The position numbers and the translations under genes are program-made. Below, in pieces: positions 11,801 through 24,793 of a stretch of DNA of 64,000 nt. Position 1 is the first letter of the stretch, and each line of letters begins with the position of its first letter. The notes beneath the pieces are model-generated. The model did no database searches, was not told where the DNA came from, and saw nothing but the letters and a program-made list of their open reading frames with translations. The stretch covers positions 12,423,001 through 12,487,000 of the forward strand of contig NC_134427.1 in NCBI RefSeq assembly GCF_030867145.1, read 5' to 3'. Source of the stretch: Opisthocomus hoazin. Its lineage: Eukaryota > Chordata > Aves > Opisthocomiformes > Opisthocomidae.

Positions 11801-14800
11801 ATTTGCCTTCATTTCTACGGCTGCAAAGGGAAGCCACTGCATCTGTAATCAGAGAAAGACACTCAGTATAGGTGATACCTCCCATAGGCATATTTGGCTA
11901 TTCACATTGGTGCACCATTTTCAGCATTTACAGAACAAAATAAGTGCTCGCTTGTGTTCATCACTTTTGACGAATAGTTCTGTGAAAGTCTCTCTGCTGC
12001 TTGCTGCAATGCTCTGAAAAGAGGATGAGGAACCAAATTGTTTGTGATCTTGGGAGGTTTCCGTCAGTGTTTTTCCCATTTGCTGATTCACTGAGATAGT
12101 AAGAGGGAGCTAGATGCTTCGTTTCCCATTACTAAGGGAGTGCAGGAGCTCATCACTTTACAAAGGCAGGCCTAGCAGGCTCATACTTAAACCGCATTGA
12201 CTTCAATGGGCTTTCGAAACATCAGGTTGCTGTCATCTACACATTTTATGTGAGGGAGCAATGCCCAGCTGCGTGCAGCAGTCCCTGTGGGCGGCACAAA
12301 GAGGAAGATGTGAAGATATTGAGAATTACAAGGCAGTGGTCAAAGGGAAGAGAAAACTGAAAACTCCATTGAAGGGAAACAAGCACTGTCCCATTTAAGC
12401 GCAAATCTAAGTAAATGTACCAAATCTTTTTCTAAAGAAAGCGTATACCTAATTTAAGTAGCCAGATCAAAACTACCATGCCCACAACTGGACAGAAACA
12501 AGTGTACTACTAGACTTTTATTTCTCCACATGACACTACAATACTTAGTTATAACTAAGAACAGCCCCAAAGTCTGAAGGTTTAACCTTTGGCTAAACAT
12601 GCTTACAGCATCCCATCTGCTTTGCACCAGTTTAGATATTCATGAAGCATGCAGCGTGAAGTACTTTTCATTTTTGCTATGCTTGGTAAATTAGCCAGCA
12701 AGCAGGGAGTAGACAATAATAGTAGATTCCTATTTGATGACTGGATTTGATTTGATGCATCTTTTAGTGTTTTGATCATTTGGACTGAAGATATGACGCA
12801 CACAATTTGGTAGCTGGCAAAGTGGGATTTAATAAGTCTCCTGTAAAACACAGCATGTATGCAAACAGTCCAGAGGATAAGACTCCACTTGCTTAGTTTA
12901 GAACCTTGTGCAGCCAACCTGAATAATCAAATGGAGGAACAAAAGTTGTGAATCCCCTCAATGCACTGCTTCATTAGGATCTCCTTACAAGAAAAGAAAA
13001 TGGGACTCATCTGATCAGCCAGATTTTATGGCATCTGATTAGACCACCATTTTCTCAGCGGGTCCCCTTTCTTTAAACTGTTGACTATGGATGGCCTGCT
13101 GAATAGGATGAACTTTGGACCGCTAAATTGCAGCATTATGGTTATTTAGTGTAATTTATGAAAAAGAGGGAAGTCGTGATCACCTACTTCATATTGCTAA
13201 TGATATCTCCATTTATCAGAACATGTATGAGTTTGGATCATCATTTTTGCCTCACAGTCACAGAACACTGTCCAATTAGATACCAAAAAAAATATGTTTG
13301 CCAATGGGGCTGTACGAATACTAAATTAAGATTTAATAGTCCTTACATAATCATTTATTACTGTTGACTGTTTGCTGCCTTGCACAAAGTTCCACATCAT
13401 CTCAGCATGTTTACTTCAAAGTTTCCTATTCATTCAGTATTTTCTATTTGCATTTCACTGTGACTAGTCTAAAAAACAAAAAAAAATCTGAACTTGATTT
13501 TTCTGCTCTGCAATGTTTCATCTAAACAGCAATTAAAACCATAACAAATTAAAAAGATGACGTGAGAATTATATTACCGTGATTTCAGTGTGAAAGAACC
13601 CTCACTCTGAATGAAAAGAGATAGATTTCCAATTACAGAAATTATCACTTTGTCTTTTCTCCCTAACAAATAAGACTGCCAAACACTTTCCATAGTGGCA
13701 AATTTCTAAATTGCTGATTATTACAGGTAATGTTCTATTCACTATGTCAGCTTCCTAGCCATCCTTAGAAGCTGGAGCTGTGCAAGTTAACAATGAACTA
13801 TCAGGGAGGGGAGGAACAACACCAGTAGGTGATGCTACCAGGCAGACGTCAATTAGATAGGCATGGCAGAAGCAGAGTACATAAGCACTGAATGCGTGTC
13901 CTGCCTCAGATCCACGCAAATCACTGGAAGACGTTCTTGCCTCCAGCCCACTCACAACTAGTTACATATTGCTAGCTATGGAATAGCTGCATAGCTCTGT
14001 ATTGGTAGCTGACATCTGCCCCACTGCTGCCAGCAGAAGTTTGTATGGGTGCTTCTATCCCAGCCCCAATGAGTCAGGTGGGTATAAGCCCTAGAAACAC
14101 ATGGCCTTCAATCCAGCCAGGTTATTAGACTGAAAGAGCTTTGGGTAGACCAAGCATGCTGCCACGGGCAGGCTGGAGGGGACCATGGCCTCCAGCAGAG
14201 CACCCGGGGCAAGTAGTGTGGGACTCCCTGGCACAGCTCAGCCTGGACTGGGAGGTCTGCCTAGAGCCTAATTCTGACTCCAACCTCAGGAAACCCATTT
14301 TTCTTGTCACTTCTTAATAAATAGCCACGGGAACATTATTCTGGTATGACTAGGAACTAAATGTGCAATAATTACTCCAACACCACTTTGGGGATAACAG
14401 TGTGAACACTTCTGGTCTGAATCCACTTGGAATAATGAATCTACTCATGCAGTTCTTATAAAAGAAGAATCTGTTTTGTCAGCTTCCTCCTGCAGTCAAG
14501 CCTCTGCATGGTTTATTTGGTGCCTTCTCTGAAGATTTTTCTGCTGTCACAACTCAGATTCAGTACCCTCCACTAAGTAAAGTTTTAACATAGATACCCT
14601 CTAAAAGTCAGCAGCTTTCTCTACAGCACTCAGCAGGAGCTATTTGCTCTCTAGAATATTTTATTAACATGAAGACTATTTCTGCAACAGTACAGTGGGA
14701 TTTTCCTGTGGGTCACAGCCCATATTTGCTGTCACAGAGACCCTGAAATCACTGTAGGTTGATACATGCTCTGAATCTTTGGATTTTATTATTAGAATCA

Positions 14801-17800
14801 AACAGCAGCACGGTCAGGTGGGATGAAGAGAAAAAGCAGCAAAGTGAGGATATGCCTGTCAACCCTACACCACAACACTACCCCTCAGAGGCAGCAGAGC
14901 TCATTACACTGGACTAAGACCTTGAACAACTGAGAACTTCTGTTTATTTCCCATCTCAAATTGCTGTTCACAGTCAACAAAGGAAAGCTTGCTGCACCAG
15001 TATTCCCAGGGAGAGACGACTTCCTGGATTTGCTGCAGTTCAGATCTATGAAGCCATTAGTTATTAACCAACTGTAAAGTTATCAGCACAGCTCCAGCTA
15101 TGCAATGTAGTCTTGTTCTTTTCACCCAAGAGAGGCCCTAATTTGTCCTCCTTCTTACTCTGTACATGTTGTTCAAGCAGATTCTCAAGAGAAATGGCGA
15201 GAAACTCTGTACAGGGTAATATTACATGATGCCATGTCTCCAATGTTATTCACTGTAATACATACGACATTCATCCAAGATCAGCTTTGTAAATAAATAC
15301 CTGTCTTGTACAAAATGGCTGTTAGTTAGCAAAGTCAACAAGGGGTTTTCTCAAGCATCAACTGCAGCTTTCTGACGGGCTCTGCCAAATACGATGCTGA
15401 TGCCTCCCATTTGCAGTGTGCTCAGTAATAACATATAGCAGGGAGGAAACTAGAAGAAAGCCATTAGTTCAGCTGTCAATGTACGTAAGTGTCCACAGGT
15501 GTCATCAAGTGTGAAGCAGCAGTGGTAGCCATTTGACACTGCTGCCTCCATGGAAGAAATTGTTACAGCAGAGGCAGAATTTGCTAAATTGTGCCAATCC
15601 CCTGCCAGAATTCATTAGATCCTGGGACGTGTTATCTTTGGATAAAAGATCCCCTGGAAGGTGAACAGACAGAAATCAAGGACAAGTCTTGGGCAAGATG
15701 AGTAGGCAGCACACATACCTCCACATCTTCTGCAAGTGGCAGGAGACAGAGCTCTGGTCAAGCTCTCCAAGCCTCCTGTCATTGCAATATTTGCATGTTG
15801 ATTGTTAAAGACCAGCATTGCTCTGGGTGCAGAGCAGAAAAAATCTTTTAAAAGCTTTCTGTTGAACCTTCTATTGTTTTTTGTGGAAGAAACTTTTCAG
15901 CTCAGTAATTACTTGCTTGCGTTACACTGGTAGAGCCCCCAACAAGCTCAGCAGCCCCTCTGAGGGACCTCTGCACAAAAAAGATGGTAGTGGTGGTAAA
16001 GCTGAGGATGAAGAGCAAGCAAGGTTTAGAAGTAATTCACTCTGCGAATTAGTTTTTCAGGAAACAGGCTAAGTGAAAGCATGACTATTCCTGGATAACT
16101 TCCGTAGCTGGAATCACAGTAGTATCACCAAATGAACCTTGGTGACAGGAACAGCAACTTTTTGACAGTTCTCACCTCCACATATACACTATTTCCCATA
16201 TAACACAGAATAAAGAAGTAAGGGGTTCAAGTACTTAGAAATGATCCTTGGTCCAGAAATAGATTTTGAGTTGTATCATTTATATGGTATTGGTAATGCG
16301 TGATTGTTCTGTAAAAAGCAGGTCTTCAAAATGGCTCAGATATGTTTCAGTAAGACTTCTCCCCTGTGGAAAAATGCAATGTGTACTCTAACAATTATTA
16401 CACCTTTGTTCTGTGCATCAACTCTGTTTCTAAATGTCTGAACTGACAGCATGTCTGGTCACATGAGTCCAGTCAACAAATTTGGCTAACGGTAACGCTT
16501 TAGGACAAAATTATGAAAAAAATGACAAATTAGCAATGGCACCTAATCAATAAATGACACAATATGGAATCCATGAAGCTGATAATGCAACCTCACAATT
16601 CTCTCATTTCATAAAATAAATTACTAGAGTTAAACGTGCAAGATGATGTCTCATTTCCAGTTAGTTTTCCCCCAACCAATAATAAATTTACCTGGAATGA
16701 TATAGATTATAGTTCTAAAATTATCAGTAACACACAATTTTCAGAACTTGGCTACTTTTAACCCTAAACCAGCCATTAATAGCTAGCCTACAAAGTATCA
16801 TTGCCTTAAGACACCCTTTGATACAATATGGTGTGCTTCAGAAAAAGTTCCCAGCTAGAATATTATCACTACACTGAGTAAAAATGAGAAAACAGAGTGA
16901 CAGATCAGTTTGATAGAGGAATTTCACAACCTCCCCACTTCATCTACAAAAATACTACCACAGCACTGTCACTTTGGGAAGAACTCTTAAATATTTTAAG
17001 ATTTAACAGGCTTGCAAATGCGTTTTCTGTCATTGCAGTCAAATGCTATGTTAAAGTACCCCAGTAATAATACCATGAAGTCTGAAATTACTTACTTTTA
17101 TTCTTACTACTAGCATTGGTGACTTATCTAACCTCTGCAGGCTGACATTTCTCATTATGTGGTTTGCACAAAAAAAAAGTTTGTCTTCAAAAAATACTGA
17201 AGAAAATCTGGTTTAGGATTTTGAAATGATCAGAGAGAAAGCTGAGTTAATCGCAGCAGAGAAATTACATTCAGGCGTTCCCCTTCTGCCATTTTCTGAA
17301 CATTCAGAGCAAATCTAGATATAAAGAGCCCAAATCGGCCATGTACATCGCGCATGGAGGGAAACTGCTTTGTCAATTTACTTCTCTGGAGACATACTGA
17401 AGGCACCCTCCACTCTGGTGGGTTGGCAGCAACTGAAGGCCTCTAAAATAAACTCAAACTTTCTTTAAAAAGCAGTTTGCAAAACTCAAATAGCACAGTG
17501 AAAATGTCCAACAATAGACGCTGGCACGCTCAGAGGAACAGATGAGATAGACGTTTTAAAGCTACAAAATAGGACTGTTAAAAACTCCACTCATAACATT
17601 CATCATTGCCAGGAAATGAGAGGAAGCTGGGACACCAAAGGACAGCGTGCCCTTGAACACGAGTTAGACAGTAAGACGCACAAGGAAGTTTAAAAAAACA
17701 GGAGAAGAAAAGAAAAAAAATGGGTCTCCTGTGTTATGTAAGTATTGGGCCACTAAGGCACCTGTCTGAGACCAAGCTACTCAAGTGCTGTTCCTGCCCC

Positions 17801-18243
17801 AGGCTCTGGCCAGTCGAGGTGCTCACAGCTCTCCTTACTTATTGTTCGTAAAGTGCTCTCCGCTATCGAGGGAAAGCACTATGCAACAGGCAGATTTCTG
17901 CTGTCCCTCTCCTCTGGTTTCTGCCACATACCCACCCAGGCCTTTCTCCTCCTCCAGAGACTGCAGCCATTACCTACAATCTTCGGAAGAGGAAAGAAGG
18001 AGCAGAGTTTGCAGCTCACACAATGAGTAAGAGTTGCCCATCACCACATTTTCTTCTGTGTATGGGAATCAGCACATAGTTTTGCATGAAAATACGTACA
18101 GTTGAATGAGAACAACTACAAGAGCAGAGTCCTATACTGACAGCATACATTAATTTTGGTTTTGGTGAAGAATTTAAAACCTTGCTGTTCCGAATACATC
18201 ACCAATGAACACGGGTCTCTATTTATCAGAACAGTGAAACGCC
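8837..18243. other. Gene-free stretch
   Basis: AT-rich intergenic DNA with only short chance ORFs. Items visible inside are an old-repeat core CATTGACTTCAATGGG at 12195-12210, a slightly GC-richer patch at about 14140-14290, and a patch at about 17265-17420 that combines CTTTGTC (a SOX-type motif) with clustered CpGs. None gives a gene I can support. Confidence 0.55.
12195..12210. repeat. Core of an ancient amniote interspersed repeat (probable)
   Basis: CATTGACTTCAATGGG contains inverted halves (CATTGA/TCAATG). From memory this core recurs in old, unnamed-by-me repeats of reptile and bird genomes. Decayed relatives are visible at 19828-19841 and 32264-32280, and a related segment (TTTTGCCTGAGTAAAGG) at 57644-57660. 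Element ends cannot be drawn by eye. Confidence 0.4.
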
Positions 18244-18264
18244 GGGGGGGGGGGCGGGGCGCGG
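18244..18264 (+). repeat. Isolated G-rich run in AT-rich DNA
   Basis: Eleven consecutive G residues followed by CGGGGCGCGG sit in otherwise AT-rich sequence. Three or more G runs make a G-quadruplex conceivable. It has no neighbour gene. A sequencing or assembly artefact at a homopolymer is also possible. Confidence 0.7.
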
Positions 18265-19267
18265 AAACTTTCTGTCAGAGGGAAAAAGAAAGCATGTTTT
18301 ACTATGACAGAAAGAAAAACTCGAAAAATTAATAAATAGAAAAGTTATTTAAAACCCAAGAGATTTTGAAAACATAGGAGCCTGCTAAAAAGGAATTCTT
18401 TTATGTCCTGATAAAGAAAAATAACCATGTTAATTCACATAGCCAAGGCAGACCTGTTTGCAGCAAGGACTATATCCAACACCAATCCTGAAAAGCCTTA
18501 TGCATATGCCTGCTTTTACTGTTAAGAGTACTCATATTCCAAAGCAACAGAAAAAGGCACAGACAATAGACAGGTGAGTAAAAGACACTCTTTTTCTTAT
18601 CTTAAAAACTGGCCAAACACACACATTGATATATTTTTAACCAAATCCCTCAAACAGACAATTCTGACATATATCCTTGAAGCAGAGAGCATCACAGCTT
18701 CCCCAACCACACGTACAGACACGATTTCATTGCTTTAGATCTGTGCTACGCTAGAACAGTTCACACCACACTCCCTGCTCACAGCCACTCTCCTCTTGCA
18801 CTGGTAACTTGCAGGAACTAACCCAGCTGAAAAATCATTCTGGAAGTGAAACACTGGTTTACAGCAGCATCAGCTCCTCAGTCAGGTGACCATAGGAACA
18901 TTAGCCCTGGCACAAAGCAGCAGGCAGCACCTTTGGCTGCAGCTCCGACTTAGCATGAAACTGTACTCCAAGCCCTGCGAGCCCTCCTGCCCAGCACTGC
19001 CGTGTCATGAACACTAAGTCAATAAGATAGCATATATAATTAACAAAATGCCAGCCCAGCACTTGAGGGTGTTTTGCAGGAAGTAACATTCCTTCATGCT
19101 TGGACTCACCTGGCCCAACATATGCAATGATCTCCAAGTTAAGTAGCTGTAGTATATTTTGGGTCAATTTACACACATCTCTGCACAGGACCTAAAAAAA
19201 AAAATCAAACTTCTTTCAACAGAGTTTACTATGACCTAGGAAAAAAGAAACAATTAAGAGCCCTTCA
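18265..19267. other. Gene-free stretch
   Basis: AT-rich intergenic sequence. I see no gene, RNA gene or recognisable mobile element. Confidence 0.6.
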
Positions 19268-19305
19268 TTTGGATGCACATACTGCATTCAGTATGTGCAC
19301 CCAAA
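19268..19305. repeat. Near-perfect 38-nt inverted repeat (hairpin)
   Basis: The outer arms TTTGG/CCAAA and inner arms TGCACATACTG/CAGTATGTGCA are separated by one A-C mismatch and enclose a 4-nt CATT loop. That gives a 16-bp stem with a single mismatch. It could be the core of a small foldback element or a structured transcript. It is shorter than a normal miRNA precursor. Confidence 0.85.
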
Positions 19306-19880
19306 CTCAGAGGAAAGTCTTTGTCCTTGGCAGAGACAGGTGAAAATTTTGCCCAAATTCACCATGAAAAATCAGCTGTTAAAATATTGCAATGGCAGCT
19401 CTTCTAAATCCTCTACAAAATCTTTCTGTCTTTCCCATATGCCCCTGTTCAAGCAATCCCAATTGTTACTCTCTAAACAGACATACGTTTTTGTAGGTAT
19501 GACTGGGAGAAGAGAGATTTTAAGTGTGATTACAGGTCCTTTGAAAATCTAACGTCTCACAGAAGTTATTTTCCAAGACCCTGGAGAAAGCTGTCTCCGG
19601 CCCAACATTCAGAACCATGGGAGGTGCAGAATATACCCCTTATTTATATTCATTACAATGAAATGTGTCTCTATCACCTCCTGTCACCTTAATGAAGGGT
19701 TAAGTTAAAAATCTAATTGGGAGCTAAAAGTGAGGATATTCTTCAGCTGTCTGACTGGAAGTAAACCTGTACAGAGACAAAATACCTGCTAAAAGCAATG
19801 GACTAGATTTGCAGCTCTTGATTGTGCTCATTGACTTCTATCTCTGCTAAAGTAATGCCTATCAATCACCTATATCACCT
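19306..19880. other. Gene-free stretch
   Basis: Intergenic sequence. A decayed relative of the CATTGACTTCAATGGG repeat core lies at 19828-19841. Nothing else is supported. Confidence 0.55.
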
Positions 19881-19965
19881 GCACAGTGCTTTCAACCCAT
19901 AAACCCTTCATGAAGGTTAGCATTGCTACAGAATGCCAAAGATCAGGAAACTAAGGCATAAATGG
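19881..19965 (-). repeat. Probable MIR-type SINE fragment
   Basis: The plus strand shows AGTGCTTT, then AAACCCTTC, then GATCAGGAAACTAAGGCA. These follow the order of the reverse complement of the MIR 3' region, including its well-known GAGGAAACTGAGGCA segment. Divergence is high, and I made the assignment from memory of the consensus. The directly following G-rich tract is not part of it. Confidence 0.45.
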
Positions 19966-19988
19966 GGAGGGGGGTCGGGGGGGAGGGG
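19964..19988 (+). other. G-quadruplex-forming tract
   Basis: Four G runs of 4, 6, 7 and 4 residues are separated by A, TC and A, meeting the usual G-quadruplex pattern with very short loops. It lies at the end of the MIR-like fragment in a gene-free area. Confidence 0.7.
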
Positions 19989-20979
19989 AAAAACATCACT
20001 TGCATAGCAGATGTAAGGACTGATCCTCTCAAAATGGGTGAAAGAACTTGTAATTATCCTCCCAGGAAAAATGCTACACATACTGCTGCATGTCAGTCCT
20101 GACAACCACAATAACCAAAAAGTCGATCCCAAATTTTTCAAGGTTAAAATTTTCAGTTAATCTTAAAAAGAAGCTCTTTTCTACCTTTGCTATTTTTTGT
20201 AACACACTGAGTCTTTTGCTCACCTATCTAGCAAAGTGCCGCCCTACAAGCAGAGTTACAGTCTTTGCTTCTACACAACGCTATAATCCTTCTCCACATC
20301 ACTTCTAGAAATCTTGCTCCTTCATATTTTTTACTGTGTGTATCGATTTCACGCCTTGGCCAATTTTGCCAATCACATCATTTTTGAGAGGTTTGGTTTT
20401 GTTCTTCCTGTGCCTCTGTGAAATTTCATTTTTGAATTATAGTACAACAGAAGGCATCACTATGTTAAGACTGTGTCCCCTCTACAACAAAGTGCAGGTG
20501 AGACTAGTGTGGAGAGTCGCTGCTGAGCAGCACTTTGCAAAAGTCTTGGCTATCATAAGAGATCTTTTCTGATGTAGCTCAGGGCAAAGCTAATCGGCCC
20601 TGATCAGCCCTAACCCAACCCTCAGCATCTTTTTTTCTTTATACCCAGTCATATCTTTATTAACCCTGGGTAGAGGATTAATATGACTCTCTTTTTTCCA
20701 GAGGAGAAAGGCCAGGGGAAAGATATTTCAGGGTTACCTGGATATTGTGTGCTTATCATCAGGACAGATGAAAGCAAACACCCTGCTTCCGACTGTGCCC
20801 CACCCCTGGGTGGAAGGGAGCGGAGGAATGCGGTCCCCTCCCAGCAGCCTGACCGGGATGGGCCTCCGCCTCCTCCCTGGCCAGGACCTTTCATGGGGAC
20901 TTCACAGATCAGGGTACCCCCCTCTCCCTCATCTTCTGATCATTACAGATAACAATAATGCCAAGTACATAAGAAGATT

Positions 20980-21060
20980 GCTTTAGGGCTCAATAATGGG
21001 TTTATCACACTCAGAGGTCACAGGTTTGACACCTCGCCCAGGCTGGCAGTGTCCCGTATG
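20980..21060 (+). repeat. Possible tRNA-derived SINE remnant
   Basis: GGTTTGACACC at 21023-21033 resembles a pol III B box (GGTTCGANTCC) with CpG decay. About 30 bases upstream a GGGCTCAATAATGG segment is a weak A-box match. The spacing suits a tRNA-like head. No cloverleaf can be completed, so this is not a tRNA gene, and the match may be chance. Confidence 0.25.
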
Positions 21061-22863
21061 CCTAGTCAGCAGGGGACAACAGCGGATGGTCTGGTCTCCA
21101 GCCTGTGAGCTTGGGGGAAGCCTTGATTCCTGATGGAATTGTTCAATCAGGATTGCTTATAAATGTGAAATTCATGTGAAATCATTCCCAATACTTCCAA
21201 AACACATTTCTGCATGACAGGCAATGATGCCGGAACAAAATCAGTTATCTGCTTGCTTATTATAAGTCCCTGGAATGGCACTGCCCGTTTGCTAGCACAA
21301 AACTTGTTATGGTCAGGTCACTGGCTGAGAAATCGGGGTGGCACAGCGTGGGACAGCCAAGACTAGCCCAGCACACCACAGCACAGCCTGCACAGCCACA
21401 AGCAAGGCAGCTGCTGAGCTCAAGCGTCGCATATTTTCAGGCAAGCTAAAAATCAGTCCGTTTCCTCTGAAATGCCACTCTACTGAGTACAGCGGCTCAG
21501 CAACCCGTTCAATGAGCTGCCTGGGCAATGTGGGTGGGGTGGACAGCTGGGAGCGGTAAGCTGGTCCACTGCCTGCAGCTATGGATCCCCTTGTCAATCC
21601 CTTCACCTAAACAGCCATCAAGATGCAGTTGGCCTCCATTCATTCAGATACTGCCTGTAAATCCTCCTGAGCTGGAACATTTACGTTCAGATCGTGACTA
21701 AGCCTGATTTGCACTTCTACATGTAAGGGTGAGACTTTCGCACCTTTCTCCGCGGTCCTCACCAGCACACCTAGCCAGAAAAGCTCTCTGCTGTGACTGC
21801 CCAGGGGGGCTGCACTAGTGACCTGGATGGGGGGGACAAGGCACCAATCCTGCCGGTCTTCACTGTCCCCAAGCAGATTCAGAAGCACCTTGGGCTCCTC
21901 TGGCCCAAGTTTCTAGTCCTTAAAATTGGAATTACAAAACTAACTGCCTCCACAGTATTTCCTGAAAAGCAAGATACAAACTTTAGAGTTTAACAGCTCC
22001 AAGGCTGTGCTCGGTGGCACACAAGATGACAATTTCATGTTCAGCAACCAGGGGGAACTGGCAGCACTGTACTGTGCGGATGGGTTCACAGTCAGGTATC
22101 GAATAAATCAGATCTGCACCCAACTCTTCTCAGTGATTTCAGCACAAGGCACCAATAGTCACCTGCACTGTGCTGCTGCAAGCCCTAAAAAGTTACATTC
22201 TGTGCTGTTCTCATTTAGGGAGTGGAAAAGGTGCTGCAATTCCTAAAGGCTTTGATGCACAATTCCCACAATTCCCACTGGATTCAGCAGTCGAAGCTAC
22301 AGAGATGTTCCCTTCAAACGCCGTAAGTATTCTGGGCAGTTACTAATAAAGCAGGACTAACAGTGGTTTATGCTGATAAACCAACCTGTGAATTGCAGCA
22401 GTTCAGGAGCACAACCCTGCTGCAGTTCAGCTTTAGGCAACAGGTAGTGTCAGGCAGAGGAGCAGGAAAGGCAGCTGAGTTGTTCAGCATGTCGCCGAGC
22501 TGCTGGAGAGGGTACTCCCAATGCATGTACACCCCTAACTGCAATGAGACTGAGCTTGTTAGGTTAGGGTTATAAATTTGATCTATTGCTTGGCATCACA
22601 AAAAGTCATTGCATACAGTCAATATTTGTTAAATTAATTTCAATTATTCATCACTTAAACTGTCAGAGCATAATAATGCTGTCATATTTTTCATGACAAT
22701 ACATAAAATTCACTTTTCACAGATGTCATCATTTAGAGGATGTAAAGAAGAAAAAAACTCAAACAAACCTGACTTTAATGCTTTTTCTAAGCCAAATGGA
22801 TTTTATTTATTTTACAGCATCCTTTCTAACACCTTCTCTAACACTTCTGGCTATAGTGTATAT

Positions 22864-22894
22864 CAGTGGCTGGTGTCTAATAAACTAGCCACTG
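22864..22894. repeat. Short inverted repeat
   Basis: CAGTGGCT and AGCCACTG form the outer arms of a hairpin; after one mismatch the stem continues GT/AC around a short AT-rich loop. No mobile element ends are visible around it. Confidence 0.6.
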
Positions 22895-24761
22895 GTTGTA
22901 TTCTCCAGCATAAATGTAGGTCACAGTCTTGCCACTGTGTCTTTTATGACGTCAAAAAAACCTCACAGTATTTTAATTTCATTACTCTTACACTTGCCAT
23001 AGTGGGCTTGGAAAGCAAGTCTCTCTCTCGCCCAGAAGGAAGAGAGGAATTTACCAGACAAGGTTAGAGCTTAAGAGACATGGGTTTTACCTTTGGAGCA
23101 AGATAATAGAAGATGGGTATGGAAATGTTTGGCATCCACCAGATACCCAGAAAGCTAGAGAAGAAAAATATTCAGCTTGGAAACAAAGGGAAAATATGTT
23201 CTGGGTGCTGAGTCTGGAAGCTAATAAAAAACTGTTCTAATTCAGCCCTGCATTTCAAGGTAAAGATTTCTGAAGATGAACTTTTAAGTTACACAAATCA
23301 GTTCAGGGATGTCTCAATCAGTTGCCCAGCTCTCCAGGCAGAAAAAAAAAAAGATACATAACACCTGTAAAAAGAACAAAATCTAACCAACTATCTTTGG
23401 TGGAAAAAAAAAAGATTTTCTAATCTATTAAAGACTAATAAAATGCAGTTTATAAAAAGCTGTACTACTCCAGCTAAAGGCATAATCTTAAACTGAGTTA
23501 TCTTCTGTGCATGAACACCCCCTCTCTCTATGCATTCAGGCCCTAACATGTTGGCTTTGTCGTCTGTAAGCTTATGTGAAAGCTGCGTATTTCCATTCTC
23601 TAGGGATCTCTTATCATTACCCAGGGATGTTGCAAGGCTGACAGGACCTTGGGCACCAGAGAGTACAGGTACTTGCGGCTGAACTCACTGAAGTCTGCAC
23701 AGTGATTTCAGCTCATTCCTGGGTAGAATGTGATGTGGGAAACCAAAGTCTCTTAAGATATGAATGCAGATGCAGGATGCCATCTGACAGCTTCCAGTCC
23801 CTCAATGGCTCACACATTCACTGCGACTGATGGGGGACTCTGGCATCCCTGAGGTTGACCCAGTGATAATTACGGCACTGTGCATTTGCTATCACTATCT
23901 GCCACCTCAACTCAGAAATGTTGAAAATTCATCTTAGGGTGAAAAACAGAAAACTCATGAGTTCTCTTCTGAGCCTACTTCCTACTGCAACTGTGCTTTT
24001 CAATGCTGTACTGTGAAACAGGCTGACCAGCAACTGCTATAGAACTGAAGCGTTAGAAAAGAGTGACTTCAAAGCAATGTGCTCAGAGTCCCCTTTAACT
24101 TCAGACTTTGAAGCACTGTTAGCCCTGCACTGTCCCTTTTTTCCTTGCAGCTACAGCTAATCATCTCCCATTCATAGGTTTTTCCAATACTCTGTTTGGC
24201 TGACGGATCATTGACCTGCTTCTGGTAGCCCACGGGATCAGAAAACAAGGAAGGAGGTGTGCTGTGTAGCACTACTCAGAAAGCCTTGGACTCAAATGAG
24301 CCTTTCTATATGGCACACTTTGCAGTATTTTAGTTTTCTCAAGTGAGCTAGTGCACCAGAAGTACTTACCATCACATAGCGAATGGACAGTGGTCAGAGA
24401 CGTCATCAGAGACGAAGAAAGCGTGAAAGACAGCAGACCTGCCAAGCAGTTGTGAGCAGTCCATCACAGACGCTTCAGTCTGATCCTGCAGGGTTAAAAG
24501 TGCTTTTTCAAGAAAGATTTTGGATCCACAAACACTGGCTGTAAATATGATAAACTCAAAGGAGTAACACATGGCAAACGCCATCATACTACTTTCTCTG
24601 TCAGTCCTGTTGGCTGCCAGAGTACGTACAGTCCTGTTCAACCATCCTTCTACTAGAGACCTGAGCAAAGCTCTTCCTCGCCACTCTCCATTCACGTACC
24701 ACACAGCAGTCATTGCTGACCAAGACAGTTCTTTAGCTGAGTAACTGGCATTTAAGAATGC

Positions 24762-24793
24762 TTTAAGTTTAAGAAAGTTTAAGTTTAAGAAAG
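24762..24793 (+). repeat. Exact tandem duplication of a 16-bp unit
   Basis: TTTAAGTTTAAGAAAG occurs twice with no gap (24762-24777 and 24778-24793). This is probably replication slippage. It lies at the start of a chance minus-strand ORF. Confidence 0.85.

Noticed and set aside
19268..19305. miRNA precursor
   Set aside because: The 16-bp stem with a 4-nt loop is too short for a normal precursor.
21023..21033. tRNA gene
   Set aside because: Only a B-box-like motif is present; no acceptor or anticodon stem can be formed.
22693..23067. 124-codon plus-strand ORF
   Set aside because: It has an ATG but no recognised domain, and chance ORFs of this size are expected in 64 kb.
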